A stretch of 64,000 nucleotides of DNA from JAJYKN01 sp035516155 (GTDB lineage Bacteria > Nitrospirota > UBA9217), in contig DATJAP010000021.1 in assembly GCA_035516155.1 (NCBI GenBank), positions 1-64,000 of the forward strand. The letters run 5' to 3'. A program made the translations under genes and the position numbers. Position 1 is the stretch's first letter, and every line of letters begins with the position of its first letter. A model generated the notes under the pieces. The model saw only the letters and a program-made list of their open reading frames with translations, had not been told where the DNA came from and did no database searches. Below are positions 26,309-36,498 of the stretch, piece by piece.

Positions 26309-27967
26309 ATGATGATCCTTGAAAACGAACGAAAATTAAGCCCTAGGGTCTCGATAGGAATACTCCTCTTAATTTGCATAATGTGCCTTGCACCTTTTTT
26401 AGACAAAGCCTTTAATATTGATGACCCTTTATTTATATGGGTTGCTAAACAGATTCAAGCGCACCCGGTGGATTTCTATGGCTTTACGGTTAACTGGAAC
26501 GGATTTGAGATGCCGATGTGGACTAGAAATCAAAACCCACCTTTGACTTCTTACTATATTGCTCTAGCGGCATCTTGGGTCGGATGGAGCGAAATTGCTC
26601 TGCACTTGGTTTTTCTTGTGCCTGCCCTTGCCGTGGTCACTGGAACCTATTTGCTCGCAAGAGAATTATGCCAAAGACCGCTGGTCGCTACACTGGTAAG
26701 TATTTTAACACCAGTATTCCTTGTATCAAGCACAACAGTGATGAGCGACATACTAATGCTTTCGTTTTGGGTCTGGTCAGTATTTTTGTGGTTAAAAGGA
26801 ATAAAAAGAAATAGCACTATAAGCTTAATCAGTGCGTCTTTTCTAATTGCGGCTTGCAGCCTGACAAAATATTTTGGGATGAGTCTTATTCCGCTTCTTT
26901 TTGCATATTCGTTAGCAGAAAAACGCAAACTGGGGTATTGGGTACTATTTCTGTTAATTCCTATATTAATTCTTGCAGCCTATCAATGGGCTACATTTAC
27001 GCTATATGGAACTGGTTTACTGCTGAATGGATTTTCATATTCATCGTCATACCGTGAATTATTTCACAGTAATTATTTTACAAAGGTGTTGACAGGTTTG
27101 GTATTTACGGGCGGCTGTCTCATTAGTGCACTTTTCTACTTCCCACTATTATGGCGGAAACGGATATTGGCTGTGTGTGCCTTACTGACATTGCTATATA
27201 TCTTATCTCTTCCATTTTTAATAACAATTGGCGCTTTTGAAATATCTACTGGTGAAGGTGTCAAATGGTTGAATGTAATTGAGTTTTCATTGCTAACCTT
27301 GGCCGGGGCAAACGTTGTTGCTCTTGTTGTTCATGATCTATGGAGAAACAGAAATGCCGATTCCTTATTACTCTTTCTTTGGTCAATGGGAACTTTAATT
27401 TTTGTATGTTTTCTGAACTGGTCAATTAATGGCCGTAGTATCCTTCCAATTGTTTCAGTCTTTGGCATTGTACTTATGCGACATTTTGATAGATTGGAGG
27501 CAGTAGGCTATTTTAAGGTTCCTTGGCGTATAATTTTACCTCTAGTACCAGCAGCAATAATTGCATTATGGGTTACTTGGGGTGATTATATATTTGCAGA
27601 GAGCGCTCGCAGTGCGGCTATCGAAATCCATGATACCTACAAAAGTGCCTCGGGCACCTTGTGGTTTCAAGGTCACTGGGGATTTCAATATTACATGGAG
27701 AAACTTGGCGGCAAAGCGATTGACTTCAGCAATTCAGTACCGGCGGAGGGAGATATTGTAATAATCCCGTCAAATACGTCTAAGACGTTTCCCATGCCTC
27801 AAGATAGGATGTTTTTCTTGTCAGAATATCGATTCCCAATGTACACATACATAACTACTCTAAATGGGGATACTGGTGCTGGGTTTTACTCAGATGCATT
27901 CGGACCGTTCCCTTTTGTCATAGGGTATAAGACGGATGAGAAATACACTGTTTTTCAGCTGCACTAA
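26309..27967 (+). CDS. GT39-like (PMT_2/ArnT-type) membrane glycosyltransferase
   Basis: A 552-residue polytopic membrane protein with about 10-12 helices. The first periplasmic loop holds KAFNIDDPLFIWVAK, whose DD pair is the expected catalytic site of GT-C enzymes that use polyprenyl-phosphate sugars. MWTRNQNPPLTSYYIALAA also fits the PMT_2 fold. A short soluble region ends the protein. The gene is clearly richer in A+T than the chromosome, in line with transfer. It is not followed by other sugar genes except the similar one at 28277. The sugar and acceptor are unknown. Confidence 0.7.
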   Translation: MMILENERKLSPRVSIGILLLICIMCLAPFLDKAFNIDDPLFIWVAKQIQAHPVDFYGFTVNWNGFEMPMWTRNQNPPLTSYYIALAASWVGWSEIALHLVFLVPALAVVTGTYLLARELCQRPLVATLVSILTPVFLVSSTTVMSDILMLSFWVWSVFLWLKGIKRNSTISLISASFLIAACSLTKYFGMSLIPLLFAYSLAEKRKLGYWVLFLLIPILILAAYQWATFTLYGTGLLLNGFSYSSSYRELFHSNYFTKVLTGLVFTGGCLISALFYFPLLWRKRILAVCALLTLLYILSLPFLITIGAFEISTGEGVKWLNVIEFSLLTLAGANVVALVVHDLWRNRNADSLLLFLWSMGTLIFVCFLNWSINGRSILPIVSVFGIVLMRHFDRLEAVGYFKVPWRIILPLVPAAIIALWVTWGDYIFAESARSAAIEIHDTYKSASGTLWFQGHWGFQYYMEKLGGKAIDFSNSVPAEGDIVIIPSNTSKTFPMPQDRMFFLSEYRFPMYTYITTLNGDTGAGFYSDAFGPFPFVIGYKTDEKYTVFQLH

Positions 27968-28276
27968 TAAAGCAACGATGTACCAAGGGGTAGAGGATAC
28001 CTGGTGTTACTAGTATTGAAGTTCATTGGACTAGAAAATCCTGTCTGGTCATCCATTTAAGGTGCATCTTCAATAAACGAATAATTTCTTTTTAAGATTT
28101 TTACCGTTATACTTTGTGTCTTTGTTTGAATTAGTTTAATGACATAGAAAGGGGTAGTTTTTCGGCCTAGTAGGTATGATACTACTGGTATCTTGTAACA
28201 GTTTCACAAGTTTCTTTTTAAACTGAACGCTTAACTATTTAGAAATTTAAACGACAAGAGCTCCGGAAAGGATGCT
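27968..28276. other. intergenic between two glycosyltransferase-like genes
   Basis: AT-rich, with no gene, hairpin terminator or clear promoter seen. Confidence 0.4.
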
Positions 28277-30043
28277 ATGTTCAGGATGGGCAATAAAAAG
28301 GAAAGGATATACTTCCTCTCACTGGCAAGCGCTTTTATACTTGGGGTCTGCTTGCGACTATATCTGCTAAAGGATCAGGTCCTCATCGATGACGAATGGC
28401 ATGGGCTGCTATTTATTAAAGACAAATCATTTTTTGAAGTGCTGTCACTGATCAATCCCAATCGAAACTCCAGTCCTCTATTAAATATATATAGCTACCT
28501 CTGCTATCACAGCATCGGTGTTTCCGAGTGGAATCTGCGATTACCCTTGTTGGTGACCGGATGTGCGCTGGTGATAATTTTGCCGATTCTGGTTCGCAAA
28601 ATCGTCCACGACCGCACGGGAATTATTTTTTCCTTTTTGCTCGCTTTGTCGCCTTTTTTAATCTTTTACAGCCGTTTCTCCCGTTCTTATATCATCATTG
28701 CCCTGCTTTCCTTTTTCGTGCTGTTGACCGCTTTCCAGTGGATAACCACTAACAAAAGGGCACATGCCATCGGATTTATTCTTATCAGCATAATCGATGT
28801 TTACACTCATCCTGTTGCGATTGCCATAGCACTATCGCCCTATGTGACACTCGCAATTGCATTTTTAATCAAGCGACTAGATAGCCGCAATTCGATCGCT
28901 GGGTACCTGGCCGTGCCCGTGAAAACAGCGCTCAAAGTCATGATGGTTCATGCGATCGGTCTCGTTGCGGTCACGTCTAATTATATCTTCAACAGCGGCA
29001 ATGTGCCGCTCGATGTGAAAGCGGCCCGCGCAAGTGATATCCTGAATACACTGCATCTGATAAGCGGGACCACATCTACGACTGTGCTAGTAGTATTTTT
29101 TGCTCTTGCTTTGCTGGGTTGCCTCAGAATGTACAAGATCACTTCATTCCTCACCCTGTTGCTTTGCACTGGTGTAGTCTTCAACGTCTTTTTTATACTT
29201 GTTATAAATCCTTTCGGCATCGAGAGCAGTGCCGTTTTTTTACGTTATTGTATCGTGATCATTCCGGTCATTCTCTTGTTTACTGCGGTTAGTGTGCATG
29301 ATCTGCTGGATGTCATACAAAAAAGAATTGCCATGCCCTTTTTCCGCCAGATTGTGCCTGTAATCTGCATTAGCGCAGGTGTCCTCCTCTTGTACTTCAA
29401 TGGGCCCCTTCCCGTCATCTATCGTGCGCCCAACAATTTTACAGGCCATCTGGCTTTTCAGGGTTCCTATCAGTACGGTGACTGGCAGAAATCTCGGTCG
29501 AACCATTATTTTCCATCCTACGAAATATCCAAGCAGGATATCCCTGCATTTTACAAATGGCTAGCAACCGACACGAAATCGCAGGCAATTATCGAATATC
29601 CATTTGATTTTGCCGACCATAGCAATTTATTGTATTTTTATCAGATTTATCACCGGAAGCGCGTTTTAGTCGGGTATTGCAGCGATCCGAATCTGATTGC
29701 CATATCAGTCACTCCAGAGATGTATGAGCGAAGGAAGAGAGAAAACTTGGTTCTGGCCTACACGCGTCCGGAATTTTTCTTAAGTGACGCAAACGTCAAA
29801 AAGCGGACTCATTTCAGAAACATGATTGATGTCGCTGATGACAGCGAGGTGTTGCATAGCCAGGCGGATTACCTCGTCTTGCATAAAATGGTCCAATCCA
29901 TTTATATCACGAAGAACGAAATGGGAACTTTTCCTCTATTTGATCAATCGGTAAGCTTTTTCAAGGAGCATTATGCCAGAATTCTGGGTGAGCCTAAGTT
30001 TGAGGATGATCAAATCATTGTTTTTGCCCTGACGCGAAAGTGA
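28277..30043 (+). CDS. GT39-like membrane glycosyltransferase, second copy type
   Basis: A 588-residue protein with about 10-12 membrane helices and a C-terminal soluble domain of roughly 150 residues. The first loop carries DQVLIDDEWHGLLF, an acidic pair like GT-C catalytic sites, and a later RFSRSYIIIALLSFF helix fits the PMT_2 family. It shares architecture, not obvious sequence, with the 26309 gene. AAAGGATG precedes the ATG. GC content is intermediate. It may be cargo of the second element or an older resident of the site. Substrate unknown. Confidence 0.65.
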   Translation: MFRMGNKKERIYFLSLASAFILGVCLRLYLLKDQVLIDDEWHGLLFIKDKSFFEVLSLINPNRNSSPLLNIYSYLCYHSIGVSEWNLRLPLLVTGCALVIILPILVRKIVHDRTGIIFSFLLALSPFLIFYSRFSRSYIIIALLSFFVLLTAFQWITTNKRAHAIGFILISIIDVYTHPVAIAIALSPYVTLAIAFLIKRLDSRNSIAGYLAVPVKTALKVMMVHAIGLVAVTSNYIFNSGNVPLDVKAARASDILNTLHLISGTTSTTVLVVFFALALLGCLRMYKITSFLTLLLCTGVVFNVFFILVINPFGIESSAVFLRYCIVIIPVILLFTAVSVHDLLDVIQKRIAMPFFRQIVPVICISAGVLLLYFNGPLPVIYRAPNNFTGHLAFQGSYQYGDWQKSRSNHYFPSYEISKQDIPAFYKWLATDTKSQAIIEYPFDFADHSNLLYFYQIYHRKRVLVGYCSDPNLIAISVTPEMYERRKRENLVLAYTRPEFFLSDANVKKRTHFRNMIDVADDSEVLHSQADYLVLHKMVQSIYITKNEMGTFPLFDQSVSFFKEHYARILGEPKFEDDQIIVFALTRK

Positions 30044-30758
30044 ATTTTCTCGATTGGTTGGTATATTCTCTTTTCGAGAAGTCACCGGTAAGCTGGCGAA
30101 GCTTTTTGAAATTGCCTGCGCCGTTGATCCGTGAATTGATACAGGTTCCGATTTCACTTTCGTCATACAATAAAGAGACTTGGATTCCAATCATTTACGA
30201 GATGAGAAAAAACGCATAGAACTGAAAGCCGCATAATCAAGCTAACCCCCGCCTGAATAACCACCAGTCGCTCAACCCGGCAAGCGGGTTAGCGCTGCAT
30301 TGAATACATGATTCAACTGTATTCCTTGCTTTTGCCACAATATTGACATTCCATGATTGTTATATATGGATAGAGCATGAGGTAGGTGTTGCTGACAGAA
30401 CTTTCCCCTTCGAAACAATACTGATTTACGGATTGAAGTATGGACTGCCGGGAGCTAAGTACGAGTTCAGTAAATCCTTGGATAGAAGATTTCCCGGATC
30501 CGCAGATTGCCCTCGCCGGGCAACATGAATTGGAAAGGAAAAGCCCCAGTTGACCAGGGCTTTTTAGTTATTAAAGTTATTTCTGCTTGACTCTCCATCC
30601 TATTTCCTGTAAATTACCGCCGTGTATCACATGGTTTACGAGCAGCGTGGTTAAAATTGATGAAAAGTGAGGTATTCACCCGTAACGGCGGCACTCAGAA
30701 AAGATAATAAAATCCAATACAAGGTGTTAAGGGGTGCTGGTAGCAGGGTATAGGTTGT
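30044..30758. other. non-coding stretch before att copy 3
   Basis: Contains a frame at 30343-30528 starting at TTG (61 residues, no motif) and a terminator at 30539. A TTGACA at 30343 overlaps that frame's start, so a short transcript from there to the terminator is possible but unsupported otherwise. Confidence 0.3.
30539..30565 (+). terminator. intrinsic terminator
   Basis: AAAAGCCC at 30539-30546 pairs with GGGCTTTT at 30557-30564, followed by T. It is 500 bp after the glycosyltransferase gene. Confidence 0.7.
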
Positions 30759-30809
30759 ACCTTGCCAAAGTTGGGATCAGGGGTTCAAAACCCGCCATCT
30801 GCTCCATTG
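30759..30809 (+). repeat. decayed attachment site copy 3 / tRNA-Gly remnant
   Basis: 43 of 50 bases match the 3' half of tRNA-Gly, including the anticodon stretch CCTTGCCAA and GCTCCATT. The T arm no longer pairs properly and the 5' half is unlike tRNA, so it is not a working tRNA. Confidence 0.75.
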
Positions 30810-30931
30810 TTTAAACAGTTCAGAGTTCTGCATTTGGAGCTTGGATTTAGTATCCTAGTCAGAGACTCCAGACTCCTATTCTTCATCTCTCAACTCCCAA
30901 CTACCGGCTTATAACTTTGAACTTTAAGACC

Positions 30932-31007
30932 GGCGGCGTAGCCAAGTGGCTAAGGCAGAGGTCTGCAAAACCTTCATTCATCGGTTCAAATCCGATCGCC
31001 GCCTCCA
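30932..31007 (+). tRNA. tRNA-Cys (anticodon GCA)
   Basis: Acceptor GGCGGCG pairs with CGCCGCC; the anticodon loop is CTGCAAA; the T loop is GGTTCAAATCC; and CCA is encoded. It is the first clear core feature to the right of the accessory region. Confidence 0.96.
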
Positions 31008-31151
31008 CTTTTTTTCATCATTTCGCCACAGAGTACACGGAGACCACCATCACAGATAATCAAAGATTCACCGCTTATCCGTGTCCTCATCCGCTTCTTC
31101 TCATCAGTGTACATCCGTGGTTCAAGAAATACTATTATTAGGTCCTAATCT

Positions 31152-34100
31152 ATGCATCATGCCGATTTTGTCCACCTTCACCTACACACCGAATACAGTC
31201 TGTTGGACGGCGCCATAGGCCTCGACAAACTCATCACAAAGGCAATTAATCTCAAAATGCCTGCGGTTGCCGTCACCGACCACGGCAACCTCTTTTCAGC
31301 GCTCGATTTCTACTTGAAAGCGACGAAGGCGGGGATCAAACCCATCATTGGGTGCGAAATCTATGTTGCGCCGGGCTCGCGGTTCGATAAGAGCGCACCC
31401 GGGGGCCAGAACGACGAAGCGTCCTATCACCTCATTCTTCTGGCGCGGAACAGGCAAGGTTACAAGAATCTTGTCAAACTTGTGACCGACGCCTACCTTG
31501 AAGGATTCTATTACAAGCCACGAATCGACAAAGGGCTTCTCAAAGAGCACCATGAGGGGCTCATCGGCCTTTCAGCTTGTCTAGGCGGAGAAATCCCCTC
31601 TCTGCTCATCCAGAAGCGGTACGAGGATGCGAAGCGTGTCGCGCTGGAATACGAGAAGGTCCTCGGTAAGGATAACTTTTATCTTGAACTTCAGGACAAC
31701 GGAATTCCCGAACAGGAAGAGGTAAACCGCGAGCTCGTCAAGCTTGCCAAGGACACGGGCATTCCTGTCGTGGCCACGAACGACTGCCACTACCTCGACA
31801 TGGAGGACCACAAATCCCACGATGCCCTTCTCTGCATACAGACCGGTAAAACTGTAAAGGACACGCATCGTCTGCGGTTCTCTTCTGAGACCTTCTATAT
31901 GAAAACGCCGGAGGAGATGAAAAAGGCTTTTTCCTACATTCCCGATGCAATCTCGAACACCGTCAAAATCGCGGAACGGTGCAACCTTGAACTGGACTTA
32001 GGCAAATATCACCTCCCCAACTTCCCGGTTCCTGACAAGTACACCAGGGAATCGTTCATGGCTGAAATGGCGCGCAAGGGTCTCGAAGAGCGGTTTATGG
32101 AGATCGATGCCGTTCGCGGCGCCGGCAGCATTGACCGGGGAAAATACAAGGAACGGCTCGAGTTCGAAATCCAGATGATCGACAAAATGGGATTCGCCGG
32201 TTATTTCCTGATCGTATCGGACTTCATCCGCTATGCGAAGGAACACGGTATTCCTGTAGGACCGGGACGCGGCTCGGCTGCGGGCAGCCTGGTAGCCTAT
32301 TCTCTCCGCATCACGGACCTAGATCCCATTCCCTATAACCTGCTCTTCGAGCGATTCCTGAACCCCGAGCGCATCAGCATGCCTGATATCGACGTCGACT
32401 TCTGCCAGGACCGGCGTGATGAGGTACTCAAATACGTCACGGAAAAATACGGTCAGGACCATGTGACCCAGATCATCACCTATGGTACCATGATGGCAAA
32501 AGGTGTGATCCGCGACGTGGGCAGGGTGCTCGACATCCCCTATTCGGAGTGCGACAAACTCGCCAAGCTTGTCCCGAACAAGCTCAATATCACCCTGAAA
32601 GAGGCGCTGGAGCAGGAGCCGAAACTCAAGGAAATTATCAAAAAAGATCCGCGCATGGCCGAACTCATGGAGATCGCCCTCCACCTCGAAGGTCAGGTGC
32701 GCCACGCGTCGAAGCACGCCGCGGGTGTGGTCATTTCCAAGGAGCCGCTCACTGAATACCTCCCGCTTTTCAAGACGCCGAAGGATGAGGTCACTACCCA
32801 GTTTGACATGAAAGGTGTCGAAAAGATCGGCCTTGTGAAGTTCGACTTTCTCGGTCTCCGCAACCTTACCGTCATTCGCAGGGCCGAGGACCTTATTAAC
32901 CAGAGGATGCAGAAGGCGCCGCTTGAGCATGCGGACCCTTTTACGGTCACACGCCTCCAGCTCGACGACGCCAAGACCTTCGAGCTTCTCGGCCGCGGCG
33001 AGACTGCCGGTATCTTCCAGCTCGAATCATCGGGCATGCGCGATATCGTCATAAAAATGAAGCCGAACGTCTTTGAAGATCTGATCGCGCTGGTTGCCTT
33101 GTACCGACCTGGTCCTCTCGGGAGCGGCATGGTCGACGATTTCATCAAACGAAAAAAAGGCTCCACCAGAATAACCTATGAACTGCCCCAACTCGAACCG
33201 ATTTTGAAAGACACCTACGGGGTGATCGTGTACCAGGAGCAGGTAATGCAGATAGCCCGCACCCTCGCAGGCTATTCCCTGGGCGGAGCAGATCTCCTCC
33301 GCCGCGCGATGGGGAAAAAAGATCCCGAAGTCATGGCAAAGGAAAAGGTGCCGTTCCTTAAGGGGGCGGAAAAGCAGGGTATCGACCTCAAGAAGGCCGA
33401 GGCCATTTTCGATTTGATGGCCAAATTCGCGGAATATGGGTTCAATAAATCCCACAGCGCAGCCTATGCTCTCATTACCTACCAGACCGCTTACCTGAAA
33501 GCCCATTTTCCCGTGGAATACATGGCCGCCCTTCTTTCGAGTGAAGTCCAGGACACGGACAAGGTGGTGAAATATATCTATGAGGCGCGCCAGATGGCGA
33601 TCAGCATTCTGCCGCCCGATGTGAACGAAAGTCGCTGGGACTTCACTGTTGTCGAAGCGCATGACCGGGAAAACATCGAGCCCGGGAGTTCGATTGGCTC
33701 AATCCGTTTCGGCCTTGCCGCTGTCAAGAATGTCGGTATCTCGGCTATCGAGGCTATGATCGAGGCCCGGGAATCGAAAGGCGCCTACACCTCGCTCGCC
33801 GATTTCTGCAAAAAGGTGGACCAGCGCAGGGTAAACAGGCGTGTGATCGAGGCCCTGATCAAGTGCGGCGCCTTCGACTTTACCAGCGCGCGGCGCGCTC
33901 AGATGATGGAAGCCATCGATATGATGATGGAGGCCGCGGCCAAGCATCAGGAGCAGGAATCCGTGGGCCAGTTCAGCATTTTCGATTCAATGGAGGACAG
34001 AAAAGATCTTGACCTGCCGGACATCCCGGAATGGAAGGAAAACCAGCTCCTTGCATTCGAGAAAGAAAGCATGGGTTTCTACATTTCGGGCCATCCCCTT

Positions 34101-34670
34101 GCCGCCTTTCAGGAAGACATAAAACGCTATGGAACCGCAACCACCGAAACCCTTGACTCGATGCCCGACGGCAAGGAGGTAACGATTTGCGGCATCATTG
34201 CTGGACTGAAACAAAAGGTAACGAAAAAAGGCGATAAGATGGCCATCCTGAATCTTGAAGACCTGACAGGTACCGTGGAAACCATCGTCTTTCCCGACCT
34301 GTACGCATCAGCAACCCACCTGCTCCTGACCGACACCCCCTTAATCGTGGCGGGACAACTCGATAAGAGCGAACAGGGAAATAAGATCAAGGCCTTGCGC
34401 ATTCATCTTCTTGCCGAGGTAAAGAAAAAAGGCACAACGCGGATGGACATCAAGCTGAGCGCCACCGGACTTACCCAGGACGATCTTCTCAAGGTAAAGA
34501 ACATCCTGCTTCGCTATAAAGGCAACATCCCTGTCTATCTTCGGCTCCAGAACCCGACACGCAAGGACTCGCTCGTTTCCGTGGGCCGTGACATTCGTGT
34601 GAACCCCTCTGATCAGCTTATGAACGAAATCGAATCCATCCTCGGAGCCGGCGCAGTGACGCTAATATAA
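31152..34670 (+). CDS. dnaE: DNA polymerase III subunit alpha
   Basis: The replicative polymerase, 1172 residues, a normal DnaE1 length. The N-terminal PHP domain begins FVHLHLHTEYSLLDGA. The palm shows GPGRGSAAGSLVAYSL and the catalytic aspartates in PDIDVDFCQDRR. The thumb and fingers include RHASKHAAGVVIS and YNKSHS-like EYGFNKSHSAAYALI. A helix-hairpin-helix and an OB-fold (VTICGIIAGLKQKVTKKGDK) lie near the C-terminus. It stands alone, with 194 bp to the next gene. The 130 bp before it contain imperfect ATCCGTG repeats. Confidence 0.98.
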   Translation: MHHADFVHLHLHTEYSLLDGAIGLDKLITKAINLKMPAVAVTDHGNLFSALDFYLKATKAGIKPIIGCEIYVAPGSRFDKSAPGGQNDEASYHLILLARNRQGYKNLVKLVTDAYLEGFYYKPRIDKGLLKEHHEGLIGLSACLGGEIPSLLIQKRYEDAKRVALEYEKVLGKDNFYLELQDNGIPEQEEVNRELVKLAKDTGIPVVATNDCHYLDMEDHKSHDALLCIQTGKTVKDTHRLRFSSETFYMKTPEEMKKAFSYIPDAISNTVKIAERCNLELDLGKYHLPNFPVPDKYTRESFMAEMARKGLEERFMEIDAVRGAGSIDRGKYKERLEFEIQMIDKMGFAGYFLIVSDFIRYAKEHGIPVGPGRGSAAGSLVAYSLRITDLDPIPYNLLFERFLNPERISMPDIDVDFCQDRRDEVLKYVTEKYGQDHVTQIITYGTMMAKGVIRDVGRVLDIPYSECDKLAKLVPNKLNITLKEALEQEPKLKEIIKKDPRMAELMEIALHLEGQVRHASKHAAGVVISKEPLTEYLPLFKTPKDEVTTQFDMKGVEKIGLVKFDFLGLRNLTVIRRAEDLINQRMQKAPLEHADPFTVTRLQLDDAKTFELLGRGETAGIFQLESSGMRDIVIKMKPNVFEDLIALVALYRPGPLGSGMVDDFIKRKKGSTRITYELPQLEPILKDTYGVIVYQEQVMQIARTLAGYSLGGADLLRRAMGKKDPEVMAKEKVPFLKGAEKQGIDLKKAEAIFDLMAKFAEYGFNKSHSAAYALITYQTAYLKAHFPVEYMAALLSSEVQDTDKVVKYIYEARQMAISILPPDVNESRWDFTVVEAHDRENIEPGSSIGSIRFGLAAVKNVGISAIEAMIEARESKGAYTSLADFCKKVDQRRVNRRVIEALIKCGAFDFTSARRAQMMEAIDMMMEAAAKHQEQESVGQFSIFDSMEDRKDLDLPDIPEWKENQLLAFEKESMGFYISGHPLAAFQEDIKRYGTATTETLDSMPDGKEVTICGIIAGLKQKVTKKGDKMAILNLEDLTGTVETIVFPDLYASATHLLLTDTPLIVAGQLDKSEQGNKIKALRIHLLAEVKKKGTTRMDIKLSATGLTQDDLLKVKNILLRYKGNIPVYLRLQNPTRKDSLVSVGRDIRVNPSDQLMNEIESILGAGAVTLI

Positions 34671-34864
34671 TACCAAAGCTGTCCCTGCGTCTTCACTTAG
34701 GCATTTCCTTCCCAGCAATTATTTTTTCCAATGCTTATTGCACGTTTATTCCTACGCATAAAGTAGTATTGAACAGCTAGAGCAATACTGCTACAGTTAA
34801 TGTAACGAGCTTATATGTCAGCGTAGAGACTGTTCTTTTCATGAAATAAAGGAGGTGTGAATAC

Positions 34865-35887
34865 ATGAAAAGCAATGATCTGAAATCCATCGCACGTTCT
34901 CTGGTGGCCAAAGGAAAAGGTATTCTTGCTGCCGATGAAAGCTTCCCGACGATTGAAAAAAGATTTAAATCGCTCGGCATCGAATCCACGGAAGAGATAC
35001 GTCGCTCCTATCGGGAACTGCTGCTAACCACCCCGGGGATTGAAGAGTTTATCAGTGGGGTTATATTGTTTGACGAAACAATCCACCAGAAAGCAGGCGA
35101 TGGAATGGCGTTTGTCGATCTTCTGCGGAATAAAGGGATCATTCCCGGCATCAAGGTGGACAAGGGAACCACGGCTATGCCAGGTTTCGCTGGAGAAAAA
35201 ATTACTGCCGGGCTTGATGGGCTCAGGGAGCGGCTCGTCGAATACCGCGCCAGGGGAGCGCAGTTTGCCAAATGGCGAGCTGTCATAACGATCGGTCCCG
35301 ATACCCCGACACGAGCGAACTTAGTCGCCAATTCCCATCACCTGGCGCTCTATGCCGCCCTGTCCCAGGAGGAAGGACTGGTCCCGATTGTGGAGCCTGA
35401 GGTCTTGATGGATGGCGATAATGATATTGCCCGCTGCGAAGAGGTGACGGAGACAGCCCTCACTACAGTATTTTCCGCGCTTCGTGAATACCGTGTAGCC
35501 CTTGAAGGCATGCTGCTCAAACCCAACATGGTGCTTCCTGGAAAACAATCTCCGAAGCAGGCTTCTGTCAACGAAGTGGCGGAAGCAACGATCCGCTGTC
35601 TCAAAAAGACGGTTCCCGCCGCAGTGCCAGGCATTGTGTTTCTTTCAGGTGGCCAATCCCCAGAACAGGCGACACAGCATCTTAATGCTATGAACCAAAG
35701 AGGTCCCCATCCCTGGGAATTGAGTTTCTCTTTCGGACGGGCATTGCAGGATCCAGCCCTGAAAACGTGGAAAGGTTCGTCCTCCAATATTTCCGCTGCT
35801 CAGAAGGCATTTTATCATCGGGCCATGTACAATGGTGAGGCTCGATATGGCAGATATACAGGTCGAACGGAAAAGGAGGCCGCGTGA
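34865..35887 (+). CDS. fructose-bisphosphate aldolase, class I
   Basis: A 340-residue Schiff-base aldolase of the animal/plant-like class I type, cleaving fructose 1,6-bisphosphate in glycolysis or making it in gluconeogenesis. Signatures: GILAADESFPTIEKRFKSLG near the N-terminus; KWRAVITIGP; the active-site lysine in LEGMLLKPNMVLPG; and the phosphate-binding FLSGGQSPEQAT. GGAGGTG precedes the ATG. Class I enzymes of this kind are uncommon in bacteria but known from several anaerobes. The following thioesterase gene lies 147 bp downstream. Confidence 0.95.
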   Translation: MKSNDLKSIARSLVAKGKGILAADESFPTIEKRFKSLGIESTEEIRRSYRELLLTTPGIEEFISGVILFDETIHQKAGDGMAFVDLLRNKGIIPGIKVDKGTTAMPGFAGEKITAGLDGLRERLVEYRARGAQFAKWRAVITIGPDTPTRANLVANSHHLALYAALSQEEGLVPIVEPEVLMDGDNDIARCEEVTETALTTVFSALREYRVALEGMLLKPNMVLPGKQSPKQASVNEVAEATIRCLKKTVPAAVPGIVFLSGGQSPEQATQHLNAMNQRGPHPWELSFSFGRALQDPALKTWKGSSSNISAAQKAFYHRAMYNGEARYGRYTGRTEKEAA

Positions 35888-36034
35888 GTCTGAACCGCCA
35901 TCAACCGCTTCAGGAAGAATGGCCGCTGCGAAGCATATCTCAGGATCATTCAATTTTGACATGATTCTGCGCTTGCGGCATACTGGGCCATTCTTTCCGA
36001 AGCGTTCAAAAAAACATCATCGGGGGATAATTCT

Positions 36035-36475
36035 TTGACACAACAAGTGGAGAAATTGCTGAAAGGTTATCCCGTAGTTGTTGACGTTCCCGTGGCGTGG
36101 GGCGAAATGGACGCTTTTAAGCACGTCAACAACGTCGTCTATTTTCGCTACTTCGAGAACGCGCGGATTGTTTATTCCGAAAAGGCCGGCCTGCACGCGT
36201 TCAAAGAGCGGACCGGCATCGGCCCGATTCTAGGGTCGACGAGCTGCAGGTACAAGTTTCCCCTCACCTATCCGGATACGGTTTCTGTGGGAGCAAAGAC
36301 CATTCATTTAGCCGAAGATCGTTTTACGATGCAGTATGTGGTTGTAAGCCACCGCCACGGAAAAATCGCCGCTGAAGGCGAAGGAGTGATCGTGATCTAC
36401 GATTACCGCAAAAACAGGAAAACCGCTATGCCAGACGAAATACGTCAGCGTCTGGTTGCCCTCGAAAAAGAGTAA
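36035..36475 (+). CDS. acyl-CoA thioesterase (4-hydroxybenzoyl-CoA thioesterase-like hot-dog fold)
   Basis: A 146-residue single hot-dog domain. The motif WGEMDAFKHVNNVVYFRYFE carries the catalytic Asp and the following His-Val-Asn-Asn that mark the YbgC/FcbC-like family. It should hydrolyse acyl-CoA thioesters; the substrate is not predictable. The start is TTG after GGGGA. It is rightward and may be read with the aldolase. It faces the convergent nitroreductase gene 23 bp away. Confidence 0.88.
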   Translation: MTQQVEKLLKGYPVVVDVPVAWGEMDAFKHVNNVVYFRYFENARIVYSEKAGLHAFKERTGIGPILGSTSCRYKFPLTYPDTVSVGAKTIHLAEDRFTMQYVVVSHRHGKIAAEGEGVIVIYDYRKNRKTAMPDEIRQRLVALEKE

Positions 36476-36498
36476 GTCAACTCCTGCGCGCAGAATAT

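Larger units (their letters stand above)
22205..30809. mobile_element. decayed second tRNA-Gly element (inferred)
   Basis: The segment is bounded by att copy 2 and a decayed att copy 3, with the 3' end of a homologous integrase at the correct place and orientation. Inside are IS relics, a group II intron and two glycosyltransferase-like genes. Replication and regulatory genes are lost. The reading as a second tandem integration is inference. Confidence 0.55.

Noticed and set aside
30733..30809. A third functional tRNA
   Set aside because: The 3' half resembles tRNA-Gly, but the T arm and 5' half do not pair; it is better read as a decayed attachment site.
31010..31140. Structured repeat before dnaE (imperfect ATCCGTG units)
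   Set aside because: It resembles worn intergenic repeats widespread in many bacteria; too degenerate here to call.
34765..34789. Hairpin AGTATTG/CAATACT as dnaE terminator
   Set aside because: The stem is only 7 bp, AT-rich, and has no T tract after it.
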